A stretch of DNA of 64,000 nucleotides. It comes from Amyelois transitella (taxonomy: Eukaryota > Arthropoda > Insecta > Lepidoptera > Pyralidae). Where the stretch lies: NCBI RefSeq assembly GCF_032362555.1, contig NC_083514.1, positions 5,689,001 through 5,753,000 of the forward strand. Reading direction: 5' to 3'. Each line of letters begins with the position of its first letter. The stretch's first letter is position 1. A program made the position numbers and the translations under genes. Below are positions 55,026-64,000 of the stretch, piece by piece. The notes beneath the pieces are model-generated. The model saw nothing but the letters and a program-made list of their open reading frames with translations. It made no database searches and was not told where the DNA came from.

Positions 55026-58000
55026 GATGTTTTAAAGTTAAAAGAACATGCTGGTCTGGTAGCATTAAGAAAAATAATATCGCATGGATATTGGTCCCTG
55101 TCTACCTAGTAAGATATAAAAAAGATATGTGTTTATATAGTAAAATGTGACATTTTCTACGTTACTAACAGACAACCTTCAGACAACGTACCTAAAGTAC
55201 AAGTATTGTTAAACGACAGAAATATATCGTCTTTTATGTGAATGGTCGTAACGTAGCGGAGATTCAAGACAGCATTTTTGGTAATTCCTATAGAACGTGA
55301 GGAACGGGATTTTGCGAAAGAAGAAGAAAGAAGCAAAAGCCAACACTTTTCTAAAAATAATTACAAGTTATAGGTAACTGCCCATTTAAAATTAGCTAAA
55401 ACATTTATTTTGTAATGGTACGACGTACGTATTAAGTGTCGATAAGTGAAAAGATCTATTACCAGCTCACGCCTACAATCTGAAAACAATGAAATGTAAA
55501 GACAATATTTAAGATTTTCGAAGGTTTGGGACAATAGTAATTTAGTGGAGTGCTCTGTAGCAGAATACGCAGGAAGGGTTATTGCACTAGTGGCAATGTC
55601 CGTCCAAACCCTTCCAAGACCAATCGCCGCCAATCAAAATATACTCGTAGGTAGGTATAATAATGTTCTATAATGGTCGCAGTATATATTCTCTTCTGAA
55701 GTCATTTTATACCTTCCCCACTGTTTCATTTCATGGCATATACTTATTTTTGGCATTTTTTTGCGATTTGCCAGTGTTCTCAGTTGCACCCTCCACCGCA
55801 ATGCTTCGGGACAAGGGGGCGCCTTCGACTTTATTTTTTACACTTTAACCGGTTCTTTCGTATAATACAATTAGTTGCCAAAGGAAAAGGTTGCCTTTCA
55901 ACCGAAACCTTTATAAAAGGAATCAACACTCTGTGTAATTTTTTGTTCTCCTAAATACATATCTGTGAAAGGACTTTTAAGAATTTCACAATTTAAGTAG
56001 TTGCATATTTTGCACAAACACACAATTAATTAAACATGCGTATCTAACGTTCCGTAAGTTATACAACTTCATAAAAATATGATTTCTTTAAAAAAAAACA
56101 TTTAGGTAGGTACGCATTTTTAGCAAAAACATATTTAATATTTGTTTTTGAACGCCTGAAGAAATATACAATGACATGGGTAATGGCGCGTTGCCACTCG
56201 AATAGCTACAAACCGCTTGTACTAAAATGTATTAAATGCTTCTCTAAATAATTTTGTGTACAACCGCTTATTTTATACTAATTGTTGACCGTGAGTTCAT
56301 CCGCCGTAAAACACAATAATCTCAGTAAACAAAGGTGACCCTTTCGAGGGGTCGGCGAGTTACATTTTTGTATATCAAATTAGACAAATAGATCTGAGAA
56401 TTCCAATCAGAGCAATAATCGTAGTTTATACATGATGCGTGCAAAAATAACAGTTCGGCTTCTGCTGATTATAATATGATCCACCATATCGATATTTTGA
56501 ATAAGAGACCACTGTAGATCTGACTGTTTCTAAAGGCAAAAAATAAATTAATTCCTACGAAGCCGACCTGTGCAAAAGGAATGAACCCCTTGAGACTCTG
56601 TGGACGCCGGTCAATCCTTCGTCGAAATAGATTAGGAAAGGTATGAATGTGGTTAGGACTCCATTTGTCTATCGACAGCGAAAACAGTCATTTGAAATTA
56701 ATTTGTTAGTTTGATTTGTTTATGGGCTAGAGTGGCTATTGGCATCCGGTTCGGGTAAGTCCAGAGGGCATATGGATTATGTACTATTCAGATGAAGTCA
56801 AGCATTTCGCGGGGATGTAAATCAATATGTGTCATTATGTCACAGATTTATTTTATCCTTAGCCAGGCAGAATCGACTAAATGCTCCTTTTTTTTGCATG
56901 TTTTTTTAACTTACGTTTGTCTAATCCAGCGTTAAAGTTAAAGGCTAGGTATTTATTTTGATGTCTAAGCTTAGCAATATTACTGTAAAATAGATCCCAC
57001 CAAAACATTCTGTAAAAAACTAGCCAAGTCTCGATGCAGCTGGTTATCTATCTCTTGAAAGTAATAAAATTTGGACAAAATCATACCAAGTCTAAGGTTC
57101 CTTACTGTGATTTCTTTATTATTAAAGGACTCGCCGTTGAACATTCTGTAGACGTTAGTGGGTACAAATTACAACAAGACAACGGCCAAGACACACAACA
57201 TTAACATATTTTTTATGTACTAATAGTAGAAGGGAGCATTACCATATCTCTAATACAGCTTTGGGTTCTTCATAAGAACTTCGATTTTTGACACCAAATG
57301 AAGCGGCCTACCTAGTTGAATACTTTTTGTCAAGGCGGTTTGTCAATATTGCTTGGATGGGCTCTCGGGTTTTCTAATCAGGGTCACCAAGTACTCCAGA
57401 TCTTCGATTGTCCTCTTTTTATAGGTTTCCCTTTATGTGGCCTTTATACCCTAACTCTATACTAAACAGCTCTCTGAGTAAATTAGAAGTACTAGTTTTA
57501 TTTTGATGAGCATGAGTGAGTGAGTGTCATTAATGCGATACTTTGCTTTCACTTAACTTTGGAACTAAATGACCTACAGACTTGAAATTTTGTTGTTCTC
57601 AAATAAGGGCCTGAATGCGGTGCAAAATGCGGTGAAATGGTTGCAGTAAAGGATGGTACCGCAGTACCATAGATTTTATGTGAAAGAATCAGGAACATAC
57701 ATAGCTTTACTTACACTCACAAACTTTCACATTTATAGCTTACTTCAAACTTAGCTAGCTATGAAAGTTTGATAATATCATTTCTTATTATTCATCGTAG
57801 CTTTAAAACCCTGAGATTTTGTTCAAATATTTGCTATTTCAAGCTTCATGGTTTGCCCTAAATTTGTTTCAACTTGTATTTTGATACAAGCCATTTTACA
57901 ATCAAAACAGGAACTTAGTTCTGCCGTCACAGACATGCAGACGGAACTAAGGTATTAATAATCGAATAATTCCTAGTCCGACGTGATCGAGACTCGCAAA

Positions 58001-59077
58001 CTGGACGGCGGCGCGGCTGTCCGCGGCGCCTTTCTTTGTGTGCTGCGCAAGCGCAAGGCCTACCCGTTCACAAAGAACCTACGTGCATAATTTATGACGT
58101 TTTAAGGTCTTTAAAAATACTTATGCTGATATAGTATAACTGTAATTTGCAAAATCTCACGCCGCTGATATTACTTAATAATTAATACACCTATAAATTT
58201 TCCAGATGGGTTGTGCTTAGTTAATGTATCCTCCACTGAGCGCGCTTTTGTACAAAGTTAAACCTCTCTCCAAATTTCGTAAAAAAATCTAATTTTAACC
58301 GTAGTAATATTATAAAGAGACAAGATTTGTGTTTTTGTTTGTAATCAATAACTCAAAAAGTACTGGACCGATTATTCATTTTGGCTTAGAGAGAATTGAC
58401 CACAGGAATAGACATTCAGGAGTAACTTTTTATTATATTTAAATACACCTAATACGGGCCAACTAACGAGTCAATTTTGTCTTATTTGGTAGAAAGATTA
58501 ACACAATGTTTTTTTTACTATCACGTGAAATCAAGTCTATCTGTCCAACGATATGTTTTTGTTGTTGACGTTATCCTAAAAATGTTAGCACGTGAGGTCT
58601 GTGACGTTCTTAGTTCGGACTGTATGTTGGGGGTGGTAGTCGGAGTGTAATATCGAAACTGTCATTTGCAAAATTATAAGAAACGTGATTTATATACATG
58701 TGTGACTGTACAGATACAGAACTATTCAAAATCTGTATATGAGTATTATATATAGGATAAGTAATAATATAAACATTTGTTACCGATAATTATCAACAAG
58801 AAAAATTTTGGTTTACTTAATCCGAATATTCGGACATATGTTATTAAATATTCCTTAGTTTTTTGGAGTTTTTGGTAGTTTTTTTATATATCAACTAGCC
58901 TCCAGATGTAGACGGCGCCGACTGTTCGTTGCGCACTACATACTCCAACCACCAAATTCTTTCGCTTTGACCGCCTCATACGCACCGAGGTCACTCGTTA
59001 TATTGACAACTGACATTGTTCTAACAAAATATGATTACGTTCTGAAATTACCTTACCTTTTAATTATGTCCGGTAAG
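55026..59077. other. 4-kb stretch with no gene recognised
   Basis: AT-rich, no signal-peptide-bearing frame seen. A GC-rich patch at about 57978-58088 stands out. A diverged dispersed repeat lies at about 58310-58450 (TAATATTATAAAGAGACAAG, TACTGGACCGATTATTC). The last few hundred bases are the upstream region of the gene at 59171, with another small GC-rich patch at 58909-58960. Confidence 0.4.
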
Positions 59078-59114
59078 TATAAATAGCGCGGAGGGCCAGT
59101 CAAAATTATCAGTC
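59078..59114 (+). promoter_or_regulatory. TATA box and initiator of the gene at 59171
   Basis: TATAAATA at 59078-59085 and TCAGTC at 59109-59114, 31 nt T to T. The 62-nt leader contains GGTTTGAAGTGATCT, shared with the paralog at 63636, and ends ACACAGACCACGTTCAAA. Confidence 0.82.
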
Positions 59115-59170
59115 GACCGTGTGCGGTTTGAAGTGATCTAGTTCGTCAGAAAACACAGACCACGTTCAAA

Positions 59171-60010
59171 ATGAAATCGATGGTGGTGTTGTTCGCTCTC
59201 GCCGCAGTGGCTTGCGGCTCCTACTTGCCGGTGGCTCAGCCCCCGCACCACCCGGCACTAGTACTGGACCCCCACGGCCGCCCGCTGGACACCGCTGAAG
59301 TCATCAACGCTCGTGCCATCCATCTGCAAGCTAAGGCCCTGGAAGGACACTACGCTCCTCTCGCTCACTCCGTGGTGGCTCCCGTAGCCCACTCTGTCGT
59401 CGCTCCCGTGGCCCACTCCGTCGTCGCCCCCGCTGCTGTGTCCCACCAGTCTCGCGTTGATATCCACTCCAGCCCCGCCGTGGTTTCTCACGCCGTTGCC
59501 GCCCCAGTGCTCGCTCACTCCGCTTACGCCGCCCCTGTCTTGGGCCATGCTGCTTACGGACTCGGTCTCGGTCACGGACACGGACACTTCCTGAAGAAGC
59601 GCTCTCTGGGACACTACGCTTACAGCGCTCCCCTCGTCGCGCCCTCTGCCGTGTCCCACCAGTCTCGCGTAGATGTTATCTCTAGCCCCGCAGTGGTGTC
59701 CCACGCTGTCGCCGCCCCAGTTGTGTCCCACGCCGTCGCTCCCGTCGTTGCTGTGGCTCCTTCTGCAGTGTCACACCAGTCCCGTGTGGATGTCCGCAGC
59801 AGCCCCGCCGTTGTCGCCCACAGCGTGGCGGCCCCCGTCGCGCACAGCGTGTACGCCGCTGCCCCCTTGGCCCACAGCGTGTACGCCGCTGCCCCCTTGG
59901 CCCACAGCGTGTACGCCGCTGCCCCCTTGGCCCACAGCGTCTATGCCGCTGCCCCCTTGGCGCATTCCGGATACGGCTACCACTCCAGTCCCCTAGTCCA
60001 TTCCTGGTGA
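59171..60010 (+). CDS. His/Val/Ala-rich cuticle protein, three retinin-like cores
   Basis: Single exon, 279 aa. Signal peptide MKSMVVLFALAAVACGSYLP. The variant 18-residue motif PLDTAEVINARAIHLQAKA (38-56) lies at the N-terminus here, not after the cores. AHSVVAPV repeats (65-86) follow, then cores HQSRVDIHSSPAV (92-104), HQSRVDVISSPAV (162-174) and HQSRVDVRSSPAV (202-214). KKRS (142-145) follows a GHGHGH run. The C-terminal part has four perfect 10-residue repeats HSVYAAAPLA (225-264), ending PLVHSW. AATAAA at 60047-60052. The convergent gene at 63636 is a close paralog whose first 60 residues are identical. Confidence 0.9.
   Translation: MKSMVVLFALAAVACGSYLPVAQPPHHPALVLDPHGRPLDTAEVINARAIHLQAKALEGHYAPLAHSVVAPVAHSVVAPVAHSVVAPAAVSHQSRVDIHSSPAVVSHAVAAPVLAHSAYAAPVLGHAAYGLGLGHGHGHFLKKRSLGHYAYSAPLVAPSAVSHQSRVDVISSPAVVSHAVAAPVVSHAVAPVVAVAPSAVSHQSRVDVRSSPAVVAHSVAAPVAHSVYAAAPLAHSVYAAAPLAHSVYAAAPLAHSVYAAAPLAHSGYGYHSSPLVHSW
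59843..59962 (+). repeat. four tandem 30-bp coding repeats
   Basis: Four 30-bp units encoding HSVYAAAPLA. The first three are essentially identical at DNA level and the fourth has a few substitutions (GTCTATGCC), so the array grew by recent slippage or unequal exchange. Confidence 0.95.
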
Positions 60011-60052
60011 AAAGCGAAACTGACGAACCTAAGAATAATGTTTAAGAATAAA

Positions 60053-61175
60053 AAAATATAAAAAAAAATATATAATTTATAAATAAATGAATTTATATCA
60101 AAATTTGTATATTTTATATTAGATAACACCAAATAGTGTCACACATATCATTATAGGGCCAACAGTCATAAGACTCACAGTCAAGGCTAAATCTCATAAC
60201 TTCAGATTAAGGCATTATGAGATTTTATTTTATCCGTGTACAATATAAGTCAGGCTGATCCATTGACATTTAAGTGCATTCTTGCGAAATCTTCAAAAAG
60301 ATACGCGAAATGAATTTAAATGCTTGTTTCAATATTCTTTACCGTTGATAACTTTCTTTAACCCATACGATAACATTGAGGTAATATGTTAACGAAAGGT
60401 CTATCAAATCAACGCATAGCCGAAACCAATGAGCAATTTCAATGAATTTTCACTTAATGATCTATACGAGTAGAACCTTATCTAAGTCACCCCTTATCTT
60501 TAAAAAAACCCGTTTTGAAAAAGAGTGAAGCCTCGTCCGAAAGCTGCCTTTGCTAGTTACCTGACTACGAGTAGTTTATAACTGACTTGACTATTTTGAT
60601 ATGTCTTCATATTAATCTCTCGGAAATTTAAAAATATGCATTTCCACTAGCATTGGCCAAGGCTTCGGTCCCGTGAAAATTCCTAGATATAAAAAAGAAA
60701 CTTATTATTACTACTGGAGCTTTGTCTACCTTATAAGTTCATTAAGAGTAGAAGTAAGAGTTCGTTATAAGTTACGACATGATGAATAGTTAAAAGCTTA
60801 ACTTTATAAAATCTCATAACCCATTTTACTGTGCAATTCAACATACTCCAATCCCAAGAATTTTCGGTATCTTGCTTGAGCAAACTACTTATTTTTAAAA
60901 AATCAACATGACAGCTTCAACATTCGTTTATCATACAATACAATCCTATTTCATTTCTTTGAAGGTCTGGCCGGTTGGACTACAATGTCCGAAGTAATCT
61001 AATAAGCCACTTAAAACATAAAAAACTATGGCCACATTGATGTCATTATTCGAAGACCTTTCTATGTGTCTAAATTGATATTTTTTCATTGAAGTGGTAG
61101 CTTATTTAGCGGCGGTGTGCACATTTTGTGATGGGTAAAACTACTAAACTCGCGTCAGAACAGGACATATGACCC
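60053..61175. other. AT-rich intergenic, nothing recognised
   Basis: No gene seen between the convergent paralogs. No repeat copy recognised up to the MITE candidate. Confidence 0.4.
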
Positions 61176-61323
61176 GGGGGTCGATTCACGAACGTTGATA
61201 GAACATACCTATGTCTCGGCTACCTTCCCTCTCTTACTCTTTGTCAATTTAAAAGATAGACAGAGACATTATCCCGCCTATAAGTCATTTAGAAGCTCTG
61301 TCAACGTTCGTGAATAAGGGGGC
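61176..61323. mobile_element. MITE candidate with inverted ends
   Basis: A perfect 15-bp inverted repeat (ATTCACGAACGTTGA at 61184-61198; its complement at 61301-61315) bounds about 100 bp of non-coding sequence. Both outer flanks carry G-rich runs. There is no coding capacity, as expected for a non-autonomous DNA transposon. The exact ends and target duplication are not clear. Confidence 0.55.
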
Positions 61324-61638
61324 TGATCGAAAATTCGTAAGACTGTATTCCGGTGTCCATACAAAAAAAGACAACGGTTGTCAGTTTCGTTTAGAATTCA
61401 AGTGCACACTTTTGCCGACACAGTCAAAGCTTTATTAATATAGTGGAAGAAAAAAAACTTCTATTTTTATATTATTGTATATCACATCACGATGCTTATA
61501 ATTACTCATAGTTCTTTTCCCAATGCAAGCCATGACCAGTACTACGCCCTGAACCAAATTTAGCCCATGGATAAAAGACAAATCAGAAAGATTTTTTGAT
61601 CTTTCGTATGCCGTTAAACCATATGAACAAGAATAAAT

Positions 61639-61880
61639 GTGCCGTGCGGTTTCCCGCACCAATATAAAAAAGAAAAGGACCACTCCATCTTTTTCCCGTA
61701 GATGTCGTAAAAGGCGACTAAGGAATAGGCTAATTAACTTGGGTTTCTTCTTATAGGCGATGGGCTAGCAACCTGTCCCTATTTGAATCTTAATTCCATC
61801 ACTAAGCTTAACAGATGAACGTGCCTGTCAGTATTTTAAGACTGTCTACCCCGCAATGGTTAACGACGTGATAATATGAA
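61639..61880 (+). mobile_element. SINE-like repeat, ATGT-tail family, diverged copy
   Basis: Head GTGCCGTGCGGTTTCCCGC, body AAGGCGACTAAGGAATAGG and GGCGATGGGCTAGCAACCTG, tail lost or eroded (GACGTGATAATATGAAT). No clear target duplication found. Confidence 0.75.
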
Positions 61881-61884
61881 TCTA

Positions 61885-62220
61885 TAATATAAAAATGAAT
61901 CGCTAAATGTGTTGGTAAGGGCATAACTCAAGAACGCCTGGACCAATTTGGCCAATTCTTTTTTTTTAATATTCGTCGAAGCTTAAGGATAGTTTTTACG
62001 GCGAAAAAATACCAAAAAATTGCCTAAAATAACTTAAAAACAGTCCTTTTCTTTATCCCATACAAACGTTTTCTAACTAATACGTACATTCAATTTGAGC
62101 TTTATTGCTAATGTATTAAGTTCACTGTTGTCTAAGCAATATAGGTCTAATAGATAGGAACAAAAAACTGTCATATTACAAATCTTTTTGACAGAACGAA
62201 GTCTGTCGGGTCCGCTAGTG
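61885..62220 (+). repeat. dispersed repeat (TATAAAAATGAATCGC head)
   Basis: It starts ATAAAAATGAATCGC, contains ACTCAAGAACGCCTGGACC, and ends ACGAAGTCTGTCGGGTCCGC then TAGTG. I recall this pairing of ends as a common lepidopteran repeat; no second copy is in the window. Confidence 0.5.
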
Positions 62221-62625
62221 AATGAATAAAAATACATTTTATTCAAAGTTATCACCGAAACGCAGGCATCAACAAGTGTTTCTTCTCTTCCTTATCTAAC
62301 ATATAACTGTTTTTAATCTAAGTATGATCTACCTAATTGGTACTTTACTAGTTGAAGGTGCTTTGAAGATTTGACAAAGTTTTGGAAATTTTTTAGGCGT
62401 AACTTGTTGTAAGTATCAAAACTGTAAGTACTTTATGAGTTACGGTTTGGGTATCCTATAGGCATCATCACATACAATCACAGTGTAAATTTATGTGTGT
62501 CTAATAAAGGAATCGTGAATAAAATACATATTTTAATTTGTTACTAAATTTTATAATTTGTCTATTCATTTTAATATTATCTATTAAAACGAAAACTACA
62601 TCGTTCATCGAATCAAGTTTTCGCT

Positions 62626-63636
62626 TCACCAATGGGAGGCATGAAGGAGATCCGCATGGGACAAATGCGAGGCAGGTGCGGCCAACACGGTGGAGTGAGC
62701 GAGAGGGGTGAGGTGTGCAGCGGAGGAGTAGTCCACGCGGGATTGGTGCGAGTAGCTGATGGGAGCGGCTACCACTGGTGTCACGTGAGCCACGGCCACG
62801 GGAGCAGCGTGAGCGAGCACGGGAGCGGCGTGAGAAACCACGGGAGCGACGACAGAGTGAGACACGACGGCAGGTTTCTCAATGATATCCACACGAGACT
62901 GGTGAGAAACAGCAGAAGGAGCAATGATTGGAGCGGCGTAGGCGATGTGAGCCAGAGAACGCTTTTTCAAGAGATGTCCGTGAAGACCGCTACCCCAGAC
63001 TGAAGCGCCCAAGAGCGAATGCGCTGACACTGGAGCAGCAATAGCGGAATGAGAAAGAGCAACCACGGGGCTAGCGACGTGAGAGATCACTGGGGCGACG
63101 ACGGAGTGAGAGACTACGGCGGGCTTCTCAATGATGTCTACGCGAGACTGGTGGGAGACAGCTGAAGGTGCGACGATTGGTGCAGCGTAGGCGATGTGGG
63201 CCAAAGAACGCTTCTTCAGTAGGTGTCCGTGTCCAGCGAGGCCATGAGACAAGAGAGGAGAGTAGGCAGAATGAGCGAGGATGGGAGCGGCAACAGCGTG
63301 AGATACTACGGCAGGGCTGGAGTGGATGTCAACACGGGATTGGTGTGAAACAGCGGCGGGCGCGGCGACCACAGCTGGGGCGACCACGGAGTGGGCTACT
63401 GGAGCGATCACTGAGTGAGTGATAGGCGCGATCACGGAGTGAGCGAGGGGAGCATGGTGTCCTTCCAGGGCCTTAGCTTGCAGATGGATGGCACGAGCGT
63501 TGATGACTTCAGCGGTGTCCAGCGGGCGGCCGTGGGGGTCCAGTACCAGCGCCGGGTGGTGCGGGGGCTGAGCCACCGGCAAGTAGGAGCCGCAAGCCAC
63601 TGCGGCGAGAGCGAACAACACCACCATCGATTTCAT
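62626..63636 (-). CDS. His/Val/Ala-rich cuticle protein, internal duplication, two KKRS sites
   Basis: Single exon, 336 aa. The first 60 residues (signal peptide MKSMVVLFALAAVACGSYLP and motif PLDTAEVINARAIHLQAKA at 38-56) are identical to the convergent gene at 59171. Retinin-like cores: HQSRVDIHSSPAV (98-110), HQSRVDIIEKPAV (162-174 and 245-257), and a partial one SHQSRVDYSSAAH (296-308). HLLKKRSLAHIAYAAPI occurs twice, at about 138-154 and 221-237, the start of an 83-residue internal duplication that includes the following core. The protein ends LLHASHW. The ATG is the complement of 63634-63636. Confidence 0.9.
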   Translation of the reverse strand: MKSMVVLFALAAVACGSYLPVAQPPHHPALVLDPHGRPLDTAEVINARAIHLQAKALEGHHAPLAHSVIAPITHSVIAPVAHSVVAPAVVAAPAAVSHQSRVDIHSSPAVVSHAVAAPILAHSAYSPLLSHGLAGHGHLLKKRSLAHIAYAAPIVAPSAVSHQSRVDIIEKPAVVSHSVVAPVISHVASPVVALSHSAIAAPVSAHSLLGASVWGSGLHGHLLKKRSLAHIAYAAPIIAPSAVSHQSRVDIIEKPAVVSHSVVAPVVSHAAPVLAHAAPVAVAHVTPVVAAPISYSHQSRVDYSSAAHLTPLAHSTVLAAPASHLSHADLLHASHW

Positions 63637-63699
63637 TTTGAACGTGGTCTGTGTTGAGATTCGATGAACTAGAAGATCACTTCAAACCGTGCAACGGCC

Positions 63700-63736
63700 G
63701 ACTGATACAGTTAAAAAAATATTCGCGCTTTTTATA
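63700..63736 (-). promoter_or_regulatory. TATA box and initiator of the minus-strand gene at 63636
   Basis: On the minus strand TATAAAAA (first T at 63736) and TCAGTC (first T at 63705), 31 nt apart. The 69-nt leader shares GGTTTGAAGTGATCT and ACACAGACCACGTTCAAA with the gene at 59171. Confidence 0.82.
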
Positions 63737-64000
63737 CTGACAACAGTCAAAATAATTATGTCTGATTATTTTACCAGCTCAAATTATTAGCGAACTGACA
63801 ATGTCAAGTGTCATATGAAAGCAACTCACCTTGCACATTTGTACCTAGGGCCGATTTACGTCATTAATAATTTTTTTTATTCCTATCAAGAACTTTTACT
63901 CTGGTTCATTACAAGGAAAATGCGTAGGGCATGTGCGTGCGCTGGATGTAAAGGTTAAACAGTAGATTATAAAAGGTTTAAAAAAATGTGTTAAAAATGT
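63737..64000. other. right edge, upstream region
   Basis: AT-rich upstream sequence of the minus-strand gene. Nothing else recognised. Confidence 0.4.

Noticed and set aside
59258-59983. open frames antisense to the 59171 gene (also 62632-63657 antisense to 63636)
   Set aside because: Mirror frames of GC-rich, stop-poor coding repeats, with no independent support.
1-64000. LTR retrotransposon, endogenous virus, Polinton, CRISPR array or rRNA
   Set aside because: No long direct terminal repeats, gag-pol or capsid-like frames, spaced repeat arrays or conserved rRNA segments were recognised on either strand. Short degraded pieces could still be missed by eye.

Overview
The window looks like nuclear DNA of a moth or butterfly (Lepidoptera). 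It is AT-rich intergenic sequence packed with short dispersed repeats of lepidopteran type (SINE-like elements with an ATGT tail, tRNA-derived SINEs, LINE tails), with GC-richer, mostly short, intron-poor genes for secreted low-complexity proteins. The species cannot be told from the sequence alone.

The main content is a cluster of 17 genes for small secreted, Ala/Pro/Val-rich proteins that I read as structural cuticle proteins. Two architectures are seen. Class 1 (about 1.7-21.6 kb, plus the gene at 45.6-47.1 kb) has a tiny first coding exon of 4-6 codons, a phase-0 intron inside the signal peptide, and one or two further exons rich in AP/AAPA-type repeats. Class 2 (24.1-41.7 kb and 59.2-63.6 kb) is intronless. 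Most class 2 members carry one or both of two signatures: a retinin-like core of the form AVSHQSR[IV]D..SSPAV, and the 18-residue motif PLDTPEV.AARAAH..AKA known from post-ecdysial insect cuticle proteins. Many also carry a dibasic K/R-K-R-S site and end in Trp right before the stop.

The genes share a stereotyped core promoter. At least nine have a TATA box whose first T lies exactly 31 nt upstream of the T of a TCAGT-type initiator, followed by a 30-70 nt leader. Several class 2 leaders end in the block ACACAGACCAC next to the ATG. Tandem, convergent and divergent duplicates are visible: 24.1/26.8 kb tandem, 39.7/41.7 kb convergent, 59.2/63.6 kb convergent, and 34.3/34.9 kb divergent. The 59.2/63.6 kb pair has a sharply bounded near-identical 5' segment that suggests gene conversion.

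Mobile DNA includes a complete, open-reading mariner (DD34D) at 42.9-44.3 kb, and the 5' three quarters of a second copy at the left edge in the opposite orientation with only three differences over 987 bp. There is also a 5'-truncated Jockey-type LINE piece near 29 kb, SINE copies with clear target-site duplications, and a MITE candidate near 61.2 kb. The stretch from about 49.2 to 59 kb has no recognisable gene apart from one doubtful small ORF. No LTR or virus-like element, CRISPR array or rRNA gene was recognised.
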